A DNA stretch of 64,000 bases from Lentisphaera araneosa HTCC2155 (GCF_000170755.1 NZ_ABCK01000007.1:248001-312000); one strand, 5' to 3'; shown: positions 52,172 to 60,683, numbered from the stretch's first letter. Numbers and translations are program-made. The notes: a model not told the origin generated them from the letters alone.

Positions 52172-54334
52172 CTAATCCACAAAAATGAGTTCAAGTTCCT
52201 GAGGTTTTTGAGATTGAATTCTATTGAGGATAGCCTCATTAAATGTATAGCGAGATAAGTAAACCGTACGCAAACTTTTGATTCCCTCGAGATAGCGTAA
52301 GTCTGACCACTTATTATTGAGGTGAATCACTTCGAGAGGTGCCGTGGAAATGTGCCTCAGGTTACGAACATTCGTTTTCCAAATGTTGATGTCCTTAATC
52401 GCTTTGCCTTCAAGTGGTAGGATGTCGTGTACATGTGTAAAACTTATATTGAGCTTTTCTATGGGCATCTGTGCAGTGGCGAGGATGTCGTCAATGTCGG
52501 TATTAGAAGCATCGAGTTCCGAGATTGGCAGGTTGTTAAGAGCCGTAATATCATAAATGCCTTTGCTACCGGCAATAGAGAGAGCAAAGGTTCCTCCTAG
52601 GTTCTCACTTAAGTCAAATTTAAAGTTGGCGACACTCATTTCTTTGAGGTGAGCCCGAGCAAATTTCCAGCGTTGCTCTTCTGGGTAGATGTAAGTAGCG
52701 AGGGAGAGGAAATGGTGGCGTAGTCTTTGGTGACGCTTGAGGGTCTTCATATCTTTTAAAATTTTGGTAAAAGTCGATGAGGTAACGAAATTGTCGTAAG
52801 TTTCTTTTTGAGCTTCGATGCAAAATTTGCGAAGCCATTCAGTTTCTAAAGGTCCTTGATAGTTATTGAGCTCTTCGAGTGCTTGAGAGAATTTGTGAAA
52901 ACCAAAAAGATAGAGCGCGTAATAATAACGAGCTTCCATGAGCTGGGGATCAGAGAGTAGCGATTTTTCGACAAGTTCTAATGAGTGCTGGTAGCTACTT
53001 TTTTGATATTCTTTACGGGCAAAATCGAGTAAGTGAATAGCTGTTTGCTTACGAATCTCCATACTGCGTGCATCAGCTCTTTCGGCTTTAAACTGGGCGG
53101 CTTCAGCATTTTTACGAGCGACTTTTTCTTGCCCTTCGGCACGGCGGGCCATTTGTTCAGCTGCAATAGCGGCCTCCCGTTCATCTTTGAGACTTTCCAT
53201 AAAGCTTGCGGTGATAATAACGATGAGAAAGACTGATCCAGCAATGAGTGCACATACTTCTTTGTGACGTTTGAAGAGGAGTTTTAAGAGCGTGAAGAAA
53301 CCAGCGCCTTCTGCTTCGGTTGCAAAACCTTGTAGGAAAGCTTTGACTTCTTTAGATAATTCATTCACAGTTTGGTAGCGATCATTCGGATCCAAAGTCA
53401 TGGCTTTGATGGTCACAGCATTCATACTGCGCGATATTTCTCGCTCGGGGCTGCGATTGATCGGTGGGGTGATTTGGCCTTTAAGGGTTTTAGCCACTAT
53501 TTCCTTTAAATTTGAGCCTTCGATTGAGCGCTTGAGTGTGAGGATTGAATAGAGGATTGCCCCAAGGCAGTAGATGTCAGTTGTATATGATCGAGCACCC
53601 ACAGAGCTAGTAATTTGTTCGGGAGCCATGTAGCCAGGACTCCCTTTGAGGATGCCGTCTTGAGTCAGTTCAATCGAATCGTTTTTTAAGTTATCTAATT
53701 CGGGATCATCTAAAACTTCGTCTCCAGTATTCTGTAATTGTCGAGCTAAGCCCCAATCACAAAGCAATACCTCACCATATTCATTGACTTGGATATTCGC
53801 CGGTTTGAGGTCGAGGTGTAAAACGTTTTTTGAGTGAGCAAAAGCCACCGCGTCGCAAATCTTAAGAAATATGTTGAGTAATTCGACCCGAGGATAGAGT
53901 TTTTCGTACTGGGAATTTCCTGCTTTAAGCTGATCGAGGATGTCCTGTAAGTTTTCGCCGTGCAATAACTTCATGGTAAAAAAAGGTTCGATCTCGTCTT
54001 CTATGCCGATGTCGTGAACAGGAACGATATTCGGGTGTTCGAGTGAAGCCGTTATGCGGGCTTCGCGAATAAAGTTTTTAACGGTTTCTTGGTCAGCAGA
54101 ATTTTTCATGATGGCCTTGGCCACGCTGCGCTTGGTCAGCCCATCATAGGTATCGAAAATGTATTTCATACCTCCTTCGTTGACAGTGCTATTGACTTCA
54201 TAGCGTTCGTCTCCGATTTCAAGTTCTTCCAAAAGGCGTAGGTATTCTTGCTCATGTTCATTAAACGCGGCGTCAAAATGATCCATCAAATGAGGAATCA
54301 TTTCAGGAGTTTTATCCAAGTTTTTTTCGTCCAT
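52172..54334 (-). CDS. Membrane Ser/Thr protein kinase with LRR-like C-terminus, 720 aa
   Basis: The ATG at 54334 is preferred to the TTG at 54370, which only adds 12 residues. The N-terminal kinase (about 45-345) has N-E-G-G-M-K, Lys in V-A-K-A-I-M-K, H-L-D-L-K-P-A-N (about 171-178), D-W-G (about 193) and S-P-G-Y-M-A-P-E-Q. A membrane helix is near 362-381, then a charged coiled coil rich in Ala/Glu/Arg, a TPR-like region and LRR-like strands (I-S-E-L-D-A-S-N-T-D-I-D-D-I, I-E-K-L-N-I-S-F-T). It is a paralogue of the 6678 kinase. Its location next to a sulfatase/isomerase pair repeats the kinase-sulfatase association. Confidence 0.92.
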   Translation of the reverse strand: MDEKNLDKTPEMIPHLMDHFDAAFNEHEQEYLRLLEELEIGDERYEVNSTVNEGGMKYIFDTYDGLTKRSVAKAIMKNSADQETVKNFIREARITASLEHPNIVPVHDIGIEDEIEPFFTMKLLHGENLQDILDQLKAGNSQYEKLYPRVELLNIFLKICDAVAFAHSKNVLHLDLKPANIQVNEYGEVLLCDWGLARQLQNTGDEVLDDPELDNLKNDSIELTQDGILKGSPGYMAPEQITSSVGARSYTTDIYCLGAILYSILTLKRSIEGSNLKEIVAKTLKGQITPPINRSPEREISRSMNAVTIKAMTLDPNDRYQTVNELSKEVKAFLQGFATEAEGAGFFTLLKLLFKRHKEVCALIAGSVFLIVIITASFMESLKDEREAAIAAEQMARRAEGQEKVARKNAEAAQFKAERADARSMEIRKQTAIHLLDFARKEYQKSSYQHSLELVEKSLLSDPQLMEARYYYALYLFGFHKFSQALEELNNYQGPLETEWLRKFCIEAQKETYDNFVTSSTFTKILKDMKTLKRHQRLRHHFLSLATYIYPEEQRWKFARAHLKEMSVANFKFDLSENLGGTFALSIAGSKGIYDITALNNLPISELDASNTDIDDILATAQMPIEKLNISFTHVHDILPLEGKAIKDINIWKTNVRNLRHISTAPLEVIHLNNKWSDLRYLEGIKSLRTVYLSRYTFNEAILNRIQSQKPQELELIFVD

Positions 54335-54537
54335 GAAAATGCCTAAATCGTTTCTTTGCGAGCAGCACAATATAAGCGCTCTAAGCCATTATAGGAGAAC
54401 TTTTCGGTGATTTCGTACAATAAATGAGAATCTTTAAATGGAATTTTACTGCGCTTGTCAAATAAGGTTTTGCAGGACGATATAAAGAGTAAGACTCAAA
54501 AAGGATTTGGGTGAAATAAATTATTAGGAAGATAGTG

Positions 54538-54825
54538 ATGAAAAAAGTATTAGTTTGGCTCTTGTGTTTAAGCTTTGTGAGCCCCTTGTTGGCCAAAGAA
54601 GAAAAAGTTGAATTGAGTAAGCTCGAACTTCAAGGGACTTTTAAAAAGGTGCCCTACGGCACCCTATTTATTGATGAAAAAGGTGAAGAGTTTATGCTCC
54701 TGAAAAAACCTTTGGAAGAAGTAAAAACCGCACTCGACGACGAAGTCAGTATGACAGTTAAAGTGAAACAGGGCGAGAACCGCCGTCAAATTGTTTACAT
54801 CGCGAGCTTTGAAGTCGTCGAGTAA
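54538..54825 (+). CDS. Small exported protein, 95 aa, unrecognised
   Basis: The ATG at 54538 opens a signal peptide M-K-K-V-L-V-W-L-L-C-L-S-F-V-S-P-L-L-A. The mature part (about 75 residues) is charged with alternating beta-like segments (Y-G-T-L-F-I-D-E, V-S-M-T-V-K-V-K-Q) like a small beta-barrel or OB-type fold. No family is recognised. It ends three bases before the convergent glycerophosphodiesterase gene. Confidence 0.7.
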   Translation: MKKVLVWLLCLSFVSPLLAKEEKVELSKLELQGTFKKVPYGTLFIDEKGEEFMLLKKPLEEVKTALDDEVSMTVKVKQGENRRQIVYIASFEVVE

Positions 54826-54828
54826 AGT

Positions 54829-55620
54829 TTAAGGTTTTGAGATTGAATGGGGAATATCGGTGGTAATTGAATCAACGCCCCATTCAATAAACTTTTTCGC
54901 CTGGCGAGCATCATTAATTGTCCAGACATGGCAATCAGTGCCTTGATTTTGGAGTGTTTGAATCATCTCAGTATTTAAATGATTGTGGGAAGTACTAAGG
55001 CCATCAATTTTATAATCCTTCAAGGTTTTTAAAACCGAGTCAAAACTCGGGCTGGGCTTGCCTCTTTTCTTTTTGATATTGCACAGCCATGAGGTGTAGA
55101 TATGGGGAGCATGCTTTTTGACGTCCAGAAGGATTTTTTCTTTAAAGCTGATTATGGCAATTTGTTCAGGTTTCAAAGAGCTGTTGTTGAGAGCTTTTAT
55201 AATGGGTTCAAGGGTTTCTGGCCCTGACTTGATTTCGATAAAAATCTTTTTCCCCTTTGGAATAGAGGCAAAGACTTCCTCAATTGTCGGGATCTTTGTG
55301 CCCTTAAATTGTTTGCCCTTAAAGGAACCCACATCGAGTTTTTGTAATTCACTCAAAGTCGATTTAGCCACGATTAAATTTTTCCCAGCAGTTCTTTTTG
55401 TATTTTGATCGTGAATGCAGACCACATGACCATCTTTTGTGAGTCGAAAGTCAGCTTCTATGGCATCGGCATCGTGCTTCCAGGCTAAGTCAAAAGCAGG
55501 GAGAGTATTTTCTGGTGCTTGCTTGGAAGCCCCACGGTGAGCCACAACAAAAGTCTCTGCAAACAGAGGGGAAGAGATGAGTAGGGCGAGAGTTATGAGA
55601 AATGATGATTTACTTATCAT
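54829..55620 (-). CDS. Glycerophosphodiester phosphodiesterase, periplasmic, 263 aa
   Basis: The signal peptide is 1-21 (P-L-F-A). GDPD motifs are H-R-G-A-S-K-Q-A-P-E-N-T (about 28-39), E-A-D-F-R-L-T-K-D and H-D metal residues, and I-E-I-K near 125. It would hydrolyse deacylated phospholipids to glycerol 3-phosphate and an alcohol, supplying carbon and phosphate alongside the PhoX-like enzyme. The end lies three bases from the convergent small gene. Confidence 0.93.
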   Translation of the reverse strand: MISKSSFLITLALLISSPLFAETFVVAHRGASKQAPENTLPAFDLAWKHDADAIEADFRLTKDGHVVCIHDQNTKRTAGKNLIVAKSTLSELQKLDVGSFKGKQFKGTKIPTIEEVFASIPKGKKIFIEIKSGPETLEPIIKALNNSSLKPEQIAIISFKEKILLDVKKHAPHIYTSWLCNIKKKRGKPSPSFDSVLKTLKDYKIDGLSTSHNHLNTEMIQTLQNQGTDCHVWTINDARQAKKFIEWGVDSITTDIPHSISKP

Positions 55621-55966
55621 ATGAATGGGCTTTCGTTAAAAAGATTAAAGGATGCTGCTTCCTGTTACTGAGGGCAGTTAAAATAGTTTCGTGTTTTAAA
55701 CATCCGTCTATTAAACAAGAAGATTAATTTTTTGCTACATAGATCTAGGTCCTCTCTGAATAAGTTAAGTGTAATGGCTCTGACTCAAGAGCAACAGCTG
55801 ACTGAGATTCATTTGTTTTGTAATAATATTTATGGACTTGTCAAAAAAGTCTTTTTGTCTTGCGTATGTCTTTGTAAGAAAGTTGTGAGCTTGCCGGCCT
55901 TTGAGTCAGTAGCTAAGGCGAGCAGCACATATTTATCAATTAGATTTAAAAGGATATTTTGCAATA
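55621..55966. other. 346-base gap, no gene accepted
   Basis: The AT-rich gap sits between divergent genes. A frame from 55774 (M-A-L-T-Q-E-Q-Q-L-T-E-I-H) looks protein-like for some 20 residues but then turns Cys/Val/Lys-rich and runs on into the sulfatase gene in the wrong frame; it could be a short decayed remnant. AAAGGAT upstream of 55967 is the sulfatase ribosome-binding site. Confidence 0.45.
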
Positions 55967-57484
55967 ATGAAGTTTTTTATCACGATAATTTTCAGTTTTA
56001 TTTACCTTGCTCAAGCAGCAGAGAAACCCAACTTCTTATTCATTTTAGTCGACGATCAATCACCCTTTGATTTGAAAATTTACGATAAAAAATCTCCCCT
56101 CGACACGCCGACTTTGGATCGTTTAGCTTCACAGGGCATGGTTTTTGATGCTGCTCATCACATGGGTTCGAATCAGGGGGCGGTATGTAATCCTTCAAGA
56201 CACATGATTATGTCGGGCCGCAATGTGTGGAATCTTCCTCACGGAGCCATTCGTAAGCTTCCTGCTTCAGCTGATCGTCAAACTCGTGAGCAGATGTGTC
56301 CGTCAAATTTAGCAGAGTATACTTTGCCAGCAGTTTTTAACCGAGCGGGTTACATTACCATGCGAACCTGCAAGCAAGGCAATAGCTACCCCGCGGCCAA
56401 TGTAAGGTTCACAATTCGTCACGATGCGACTAAGCGTGGCGGAACAGCGGAGTCGGGCAGTGCTTGGCATGGTGATCAGGTGATGAATTTTCTCAATGAG
56501 CGGGAAACACAAACTACGAAGAAACCGTTTTTGATTTATTATGGTTTCTCTCATCCCCATGATGATCGCGAGGGTACGCCTGAGTTATTGAAAAAGTATG
56601 GTGCGATAAATCATCGTGATAAGAATAATCCACCATTACTCAATCCGGAATTGCCAACGCCAAAATTGCCCTATAACTACTTGAGTCGGCACCCCTTCCC
56701 TCATGGTCACCCCGGTCTTCGCGATGAAGTGAGTGCCCCAGGGATTTGGCATCATCGCGATGAGGCGACGATTCGCAATGAGCTCGGTCGCGAGTACGCC
56801 TGTAGTGAAAATATTGATATTCAAATTGATCGGGTACTGAAAAAATTAGAGTCTATGGGGGAGTTAGACAACACCTATATCATTTACACTTCTGATCATG
56901 GTATAGCCATTGGTCGCCATGGTTTGCAAGGTAAGCAAAATCTCTATGAACATACTTTTCGCGTGCCCTTCATCGTCAAAGGTCCAGGTATTCCAGCGGG
57001 CAAACGCGTCAAAGGAAATATCTATCTCACAGATATCTTGAGCACGCTCTGTGATTTAGCAGGAATTGCCATTCCAGAATCCAATCAAGGAAAGTCTTTC
57101 AAGAAGGTCTTGGAAGCAAAGCAGGATACAGTGAGAGAGACTGTATTTGGCGTTTACGCAGGCGGAACTAAGCCGGGTATGCGCTGCGTCAAAAAGGGCG
57201 ATTGGAAACTGATCAAGTACGACACCCTCGAAGGGAAAGTGCGGAAGACGCAACTCTTTAATTTAGCGGAAAATCCCGATGAATTACTCAGTGAACATCA
57301 TCAGGGTGAAATCATTGCCTTGACGGGAAATCAGCCTCAAGCAAAGCAAGTCAACCTCGCCAATGAGCCTCAATATGCAGCAAAATTAAAAGAAATGGAA
57401 GCGCTCTTATTAGATCAGATGCGCAAGCACCAAGATCCCTATCGCCTGTGGAACCAACCAGACGAAGGCTTAGTTAGAAAGTAA
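55967..57484 (+). CDS. Secreted sulfatase, 505 aa
   Basis: The signal peptide is 1-18 (L-A-Q-A-A). The formylglycine motif is C-N-P-S-R-H-M-I-M-S-G-R with Cys74. Metal-site segments are L-V-D-D-Q and Y-T-S-D-H-G. An insertion near residues 205-260 with H-P-F-P-H-G-H-P-G separates it from the A-G-type enzymes. Its 3' end (about 25 codons, L-L-D-Q-M-R-K-H-Q-D-P-Y-R-L-W-N-Q) is duplicated as a broken copy at 59266-59343, on the far side of the HipBST genes. Confidence 0.93.
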   Translation: MKFFITIIFSFIYLAQAAEKPNFLFILVDDQSPFDLKIYDKKSPLDTPTLDRLASQGMVFDAAHHMGSNQGAVCNPSRHMIMSGRNVWNLPHGAIRKLPASADRQTREQMCPSNLAEYTLPAVFNRAGYITMRTCKQGNSYPAANVRFTIRHDATKRGGTAESGSAWHGDQVMNFLNERETQTTKKPFLIYYGFSHPHDDREGTPELLKKYGAINHRDKNNPPLLNPELPTPKLPYNYLSRHPFPHGHPGLRDEVSAPGIWHHRDEATIRNELGREYACSENIDIQIDRVLKKLESMGELDNTYIIYTSDHGIAIGRHGLQGKQNLYEHTFRVPFIVKGPGIPAGKRVKGNIYLTDILSTLCDLAGIAIPESNQGKSFKKVLEAKQDTVRETVFGVYAGGTKPGMRCVKKGDWKLIKYDTLEGKVRKTQLFNLAENPDELLSEHHQGEIIALTGNQPQAKQVNLANEPQYAAKLKEMEALLLDQMRKHQDPYRLWNQPDEGLVRK

Positions 57485-57506
57485 TTAGATGCTATCTAAA
57501 CAAGAG

Positions 57507-57560
57507 GAATAGTCTTGCTTCGAGCTCCGCTGCAAGGAATGCCTTTCCTTGATCAGGCGC
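57507..57560. repeat. Family A hairpin repeat, copy at 57.5 kb
   Basis: TTCGAGCTCCGCTG precedes CAAGGAA-TGCCT-TTCCTTG (57533-57551), followed by ATCAGGCG. Compared with the 14.1 kb and 59.4 kb copies the stem is altered on both arms while TGCC remains. It lies directly after the sulfatase and before the HipBST operators. Confidence 0.8.
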
Positions 57561-57597
57561 TTAGCTATGGTCGCGATTCTAATACGATATCCGATGT

Positions 57598-57627
57598 ATA
57601 TTTTTACTGCTATTGCGGTAAAAATAT
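57598..57627. promoter_or_regulatory. Candidate HipB operator O1
   Basis: ATATTTTTACTGC-TATT-GCGGTAAAAATAT: 13-bp arms with one G-T-type mismatch. The core is TTTACTGC-N4-GCGGTAAA. The centre is at 57612.5. Confidence 0.7.
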
Positions 57628-57667
57628 GTTATTTTGATTGAGATTTTTAAAGACTCCCTCTTTAAAC

Positions 57668-57701
57668 TCAATATTTTACTGTTTAAACAGTAAAATATTG
57701 A
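57668..57701. promoter_or_regulatory. Candidate HipB operator O2 (perfect 34-bp palindrome)
   Basis: An uninterrupted palindrome with half-site TCAATATTTTACTGTTT. The core is TTTACTGT-TTAA-ACAGTAAA, with the same 8-4-8 design as O1 and O3. The centre is at 57684.5, 72 bp from O1. Confidence 0.75.
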
Positions 57702-57747
57702 TGTTTTATATATTTTCTATTGGTAATAATGTGGTCACCAGTATTTA

Positions 57748-57765
57748 TTACTGCAAAAGCAGTAA
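57748..57765. promoter_or_regulatory. Candidate HipB operator O3
   Basis: TTACTGC-AAAA-GCAGTAA, a perfect 7-bp inverted repeat (core 8-4-8 when flanking A/T are counted). The centre is at 57756.5, again 72 bp from O2. It lies 15 bases before the hipB ATG and next to its ribosome-binding site, so bound repressor would block expression. Confidence 0.75.
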
Positions 57766-57779
57766 TTTGGAGTATTTTT

Positions 57780-58010
57780 ATGGATTACATGAAAAAAATA
57801 TCTTTAATGGTAAAAGAACATCGTAAAGCCATAGGCTTGACACAACTGGAACTTGCTAATATTGCTGGTGTCGGTAAGACGAGTGTTTTTGATATAGAGA
57901 AAGCTAAGCAAAGCATTCGTTTTGATAATTTAGTTAAAGTACTCGAGGCATTAAATATAAAAATTGAATTAACGAGTTCCTATGAAGGCATTAATAATGA
58001 GAAGGCTTGA
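57780..58010 (+). CDS. hipB: HipB-like HTH antitoxin/repressor, 76 aa
   Basis: The ATG at 57780 has TTGGAG 8 bases upstream; starts further left would run through operator O3. The XRE/Cro-type helix-turn-helix is clear: K-A-I-G-L-T-Q-L-E-L-A-N-I-A-G-V-G, then T-S-V-F-D-I-E-K-A-K and F-D-N-L-V-K-V-L-E-A-L-N-I. Length and sequence match HipB of hipBA and hipBST operons, which represses its own promoter. hipS begins inside its last codons. Confidence 0.88.
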   Translation: MDYMKKISLMVKEHRKAIGLTQLELANIAGVGKTSVFDIEKAKQSIRFDNLVKVLEALNIKIELTSSYEGINNEKA

Positions 58011-58308
58011 GGTTTCCTTACACGGGGAGCTTGCTGGACACTTAAGTGAGTTTAATTCAAGTACTTATTTATTTGAATATTTAAGTGATTATAAAGGGCC
58101 ACCTATCTCACGAACGATGCCATGTTCTGTTATTAGATATAAATTTGACCAGTTCCCCCCTTTTTTTGATGGTCTTTTGCCAGAAGGAGCTCAATTAGAG
58201 TATTTGTTAAAGAGTATGAAGATTGATGCGCATGATTATCTCTCTCAATTAATTGCCATTGGGGATGATTTTGTCGGTGCGATTTCGATAAAGGAATTAT
58301 CTGAATGA
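57997..58308 (+). CDS. hipS: HipS-like protein (separate HipA N-terminal subdomain), 103 aa
   Basis: The ATG at 57997 is preferred (GAAGG 9 bases upstream; M-R-R-L-E-V-S-L-H-G-E-L-A-G) over 57982. The fold is the N-subdomain 1 of HipA: V-S-L-H-G-E-L-A-G-H-L, F-P-P-F-F-D-G-L-L-P-E-G and A-I-G-D-D-F-V-G-A-I-S-I. In the HipBST systems this domain is a separate protein and is the antitoxin that counteracts the kinase HipT. It overlaps hipB by 14 bases and hipT by four, so the three are co-translated. Symbol given by synteny and domain match. Confidence 0.85.
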   Translation: MRRLEVSLHGELAGHLSEFNSSTYLFEYLSDYKGPPISRTMPCSVIRYKFDQFPPFFDGLLPEGAQLEYLLKSMKIDAHDYLSQLIAIGDDFVGAISIKELSE

Positions 58309-59249
58309 GTCGCTGTTTGATTTCTATGGAGAATTGTAGATCGGGGGAATATACAGAGAAGTCTTTAAGGCGCTTAAATCCCAAACTTCGTCATTTAAAT
58401 GTATTAAATTATAATCAAAACGAGCAATTGCGTATTAGTCGTGATCAGGTTGATAAAATTTCCATTCAAGGTGTACAACCTAAGTATAGTGTCAAACTAA
58501 GTGTGAGTACAGAGTCTTTTGAATTAGTTGAAAAGTACGGGACATTTATCCTGAAACCGCAAAATCCGGAATGGCAAGAATTTCCCGAAAATGAAGCTTT
58601 TACAATGTATATGGCGGGGTTGTATGGCATTGATGTGCCATTAAGTGGTCTGATTAGATGTTCAGATCACTCTCTATCCTATTTCATCAAGAGATTTGAT
58701 CGTATAGGAAGAAACAAAAAATTACACGTGGAAGATTTTTCTCAGTTGGCAGAGTTGAGCAGAAAAACTAAGTATAATTACAGTCTTGAAAAACTGATTA
58801 AATTAATAGAGATTTACTGCACTTTTCCTAAAATTGAGTTGGCAAAACTCTTTCGTATATTCTTGTTTAACTTTTGCTTTGGTAATGAAGATATGCATCT
58901 GAAAAATTATTCAATTATTACGAATGCTAAAGGTTTTGTGCAACTGTCACCTTGCTATGATTTATTAAATACTGTTGCAGTATACAGGTTCTATAATAAA
59001 GATTTTAAAGACATTGAACAGAGTGCCTTGTCACTGAATGGTAAACGAAAAAAAATAGGGCTAGCAGACTTTAAGACTTTAGCCGAAAAAATGTCTCTTC
59101 AGCCTAAGATCATTGATCAGGCATATAAAGATTTAGGACATCTTTTAAAGCAAGCAGAAAATTTATTAACTTTATCATTTATGTCGGAGGAGATGCAGAC
59201 TTCGTATAGAGAAGTTCTCGCTAAACATTCAAAAATTCTTTTCGCTTAA
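58305..59249 (+). CDS. hipT: HipT-like Ser/Thr kinase toxin, 314 aa
   Basis: This is HipA without its first subdomain. The loop S-I-Q-G-V-Q-P-K (53-60) corresponds to the autophosphorylated Gly-rich loop of HipA/HipT. Lys84 in F-I-L-K-P-Q binds ATP; the catalytic block is G-N-E-D-M-H-L-K-N with Asp196; the metal Asp219 is in P-C-Y-D-L-L-N-T. E. coli HipT phosphorylates tryptophanyl-tRNA synthetase and stops translation; the target here is inferred only. The E. coli protein has S-x-S in the loop (Ser57, Ser59); here the second Ser position is Gln55. All catalytic residues are intact, so the toxin should be active. Confidence 0.88.
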   Translation: MSRCLISMENCRSGEYTEKSLRRLNPKLRHLNVLNYNQNEQLRISRDQVDKISIQGVQPKYSVKLSVSTESFELVEKYGTFILKPQNPEWQEFPENEAFTMYMAGLYGIDVPLSGLIRCSDHSLSYFIKRFDRIGRNKKLHVEDFSQLAELSRKTKYNYSLEKLIKLIEIYCTFPKIELAKLFRIFLFNFCFGNEDMHLKNYSIITNAKGFVQLSPCYDLLNTVAVYRFYNKDFKDIEQSALSLNGKRKKIGLADFKTLAEKMSLQPKIIDQAYKDLGHLLKQAENLLTLSFMSEEMQTSYREVLAKHSKILFA

Positions 59250-59265
59250 TTATGGGAGTTTGGCA

Positions 59266-59343
59266 GCACCCTTATTAGATCAGTTGCTCAAGCACCAAGA
59301 TCCCTACCGCCTGTGGAACCAAGCTGACGGGGGGCTTAGTTAA
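59266..59343 (+). pseudogene. Orphan fragment of a sulfatase C-terminus
   Basis: Twenty-five codons A-P-L-L-D-Q-L-L-K-H-Q-D-P-Y-R-L-W-N-Q-A closely copy the end of the sulfatase at 55967-57484, with about six substitutions and one extra G near the end in some 75 bp. There is no start codon or upstream coding sequence; the hipT gene lies just before it. It is the remnant of a duplicated or replaced second sulfatase gene. Confidence 0.85.
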
Positions 59344-59375
59344 CGATTACCCACAGGCATGATGCGACCCATACG

Positions 59376-59437
59376 AGAAGGACGCTGTCCCTCTCGAGCT
59401 CTCCCTGCAAGGATTTGCCAATCCTTGACCAGGCAGC
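59376..59437. repeat. Family A hairpin repeat, copy at 59.4 kb
   Basis: GAGAAGGACGCTGTCCCTCTC is followed by CTCCCTG and CAAGGATT-TGCC-AATCCTTG (59408-59427), then ACCAGGCA. Both hairpins match the 14.1 kb copy with paired changes on the two arms (ACT/AGT to ATT/AAT). Together with the 57.5 kb copy it brackets the HipBST genes. Confidence 0.88.
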
Positions 59438-59534
59438 TAGGGAGGTTTGGCTCCGCTTTATGAACAATCATGAAATAATTTAAAACCTTTATCCAATCTC
59501 ATGCATCTTTAAGGTCTGAGTAGAAGACGTGTAT

Positions 59535-60593
59535 TTATTTCAGTAATTCTTCCATGGCTTTGCCCATGGCGAGGCCGACGTTCATATAAGTTTTGGCATT
59601 GCCGCCGTAGTGGCTATTTGAGGCGCCGCCCATGCTGAGCGGGTGAGTGTAGACGGTTTTTACATCGCCTTTGAATGTTGGGTTTTTCTCTAGGGCAAAC
59701 ATGGCGTCAAGAATCAATTTCTCATTGCCCTTAGCTGTTTCTTTTTTGGTTTGGCCGAGAGTAGCCACGACCATTTTGGCTTTTGGACTATTAAAGTCCT
59801 TGCGCAAGGCTTTAAACAAGTTTACAAGATTCTGTTCATACTTGATCGCGTGACCCGTGTTATAGCGATCTTTATCTCCCTGCCACCAAAAGAAGCCGGC
59901 GACTTCGTAGCTCTTAGCCCCTGGGTAATACTTGTCGAGATTATTGAGAACGTTTTTTGCCCGTGCAATATCTCCGTCGTACTGAACGCCGGCTTTCCAA
60001 TTAATGGCTTTGGCTTGCGTACCTTTTTCCCATCGATCGGGGCTTTGGCCATAGCCAGCATAAACGTAGGTCTTCATTTGCTTAGATTTCTTGTCTTTAT
60101 CTTCGAATACGTAGGAGGGGCTCCCCGGAGGCAGTAAATCCCAGCCCAAACTACGGTTGCCAATACAACTTTTGAGGATTAAAACCGGTTCGCCATACAA
60201 GTTGCCCATGTAATGACCGATGCCGATTTCCGGGCCGATTTTACCTTTGTTTATGGTCATGAATTCATTTTTCTTGACGCCGCCTCTACTCTGAGGTCCT
60301 CCACTGCCCATGGTGAATACATTGCGAACGTCCTGGCGAGTGATCCAACGGCCTTTTGCATCCTGTAAAAATGGATAGAGACCTTCATTTTTTACTGCGT
60401 AATCCAGGCAACCATCCTTCCCCCCGGAGATTTTGCCAAAGCCGAGCATATTCGATTGGCCCATGAGAATAAAAACTTTGACTGGTTTAGACATGTTGGC
60501 AGGCTTTGTGTTCGCGCCCACTTTATCTTCAGCCATAAGGCTGAAAGAGTGGAGTAATAAGAAACTAAATATGGCAGTTATAATTTTTGGCAT
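59535..60593 (-). CDS. Secreted sialate O-acetylesterase-like SGNH hydrolase, 352 aa
   Basis: The signal peptide is 1-21. Catalytic Ser lies in M-G-Q-S-N-M-L-G-F-G, the SASA/CE6-type motif; G-P-E-I-G-I-G-H-Y follows and W-W-Q-G-D-K-D-R-Y marks the family. The C-terminal S-H-Y-G-G holds the likely His. Family members remove acetyl groups from sialic acid or xylan; the substrate is unknown. It fits the sulfatase-rich glycan-degrading context. The gene is transcribed leftward, towards the sulfatase remnant. Confidence 0.86.
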   Translation of the reverse strand: MPKIITAIFSFLLLHSFSLMAEDKVGANTKPANMSKPVKVFILMGQSNMLGFGKISGGKDGCLDYAVKNEGLYPFLQDAKGRWITRQDVRNVFTMGSGGPQSRGGVKKNEFMTINKGKIGPEIGIGHYMGNLYGEPVLILKSCIGNRSLGWDLLPPGSPSYVFEDKDKKSKQMKTYVYAGYGQSPDRWEKGTQAKAINWKAGVQYDGDIARAKNVLNNLDKYYPGAKSYEVAGFFWWQGDKDRYNTGHAIKYEQNLVNLFKALRKDFNSPKAKMVVATLGQTKKETAKGNEKLILDAMFALEKNPTFKGDVKTVYTHPLSMGGASNSHYGGNAKTYMNVGLAMGKAMEELLK

Positions 60594-60683
60594 TGTGGGT
60601 CCTTTATCGCTGTAATTTGATATATTATTGTTTAATAAAGAATTACGAAGCTTGGATTAAAATATTTTAATTTTTAAAGAATT

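Noticed and set aside
55732-56070. 112-aa frame overlapping the start of the sulfatase at 55967
   Set aside because: The first third looks protein-like but the frame then runs through the sulfatase signal peptide region out of frame; at most a decayed remnant.
57780-59249. Ordinary two-gene hipBA operon with a frameshifted hipA
   Set aside because: hipS and hipT have their own start sites, an ATGA overlap and a clean domain boundary, as in known HipBST operons; no frameshift scar is needed.
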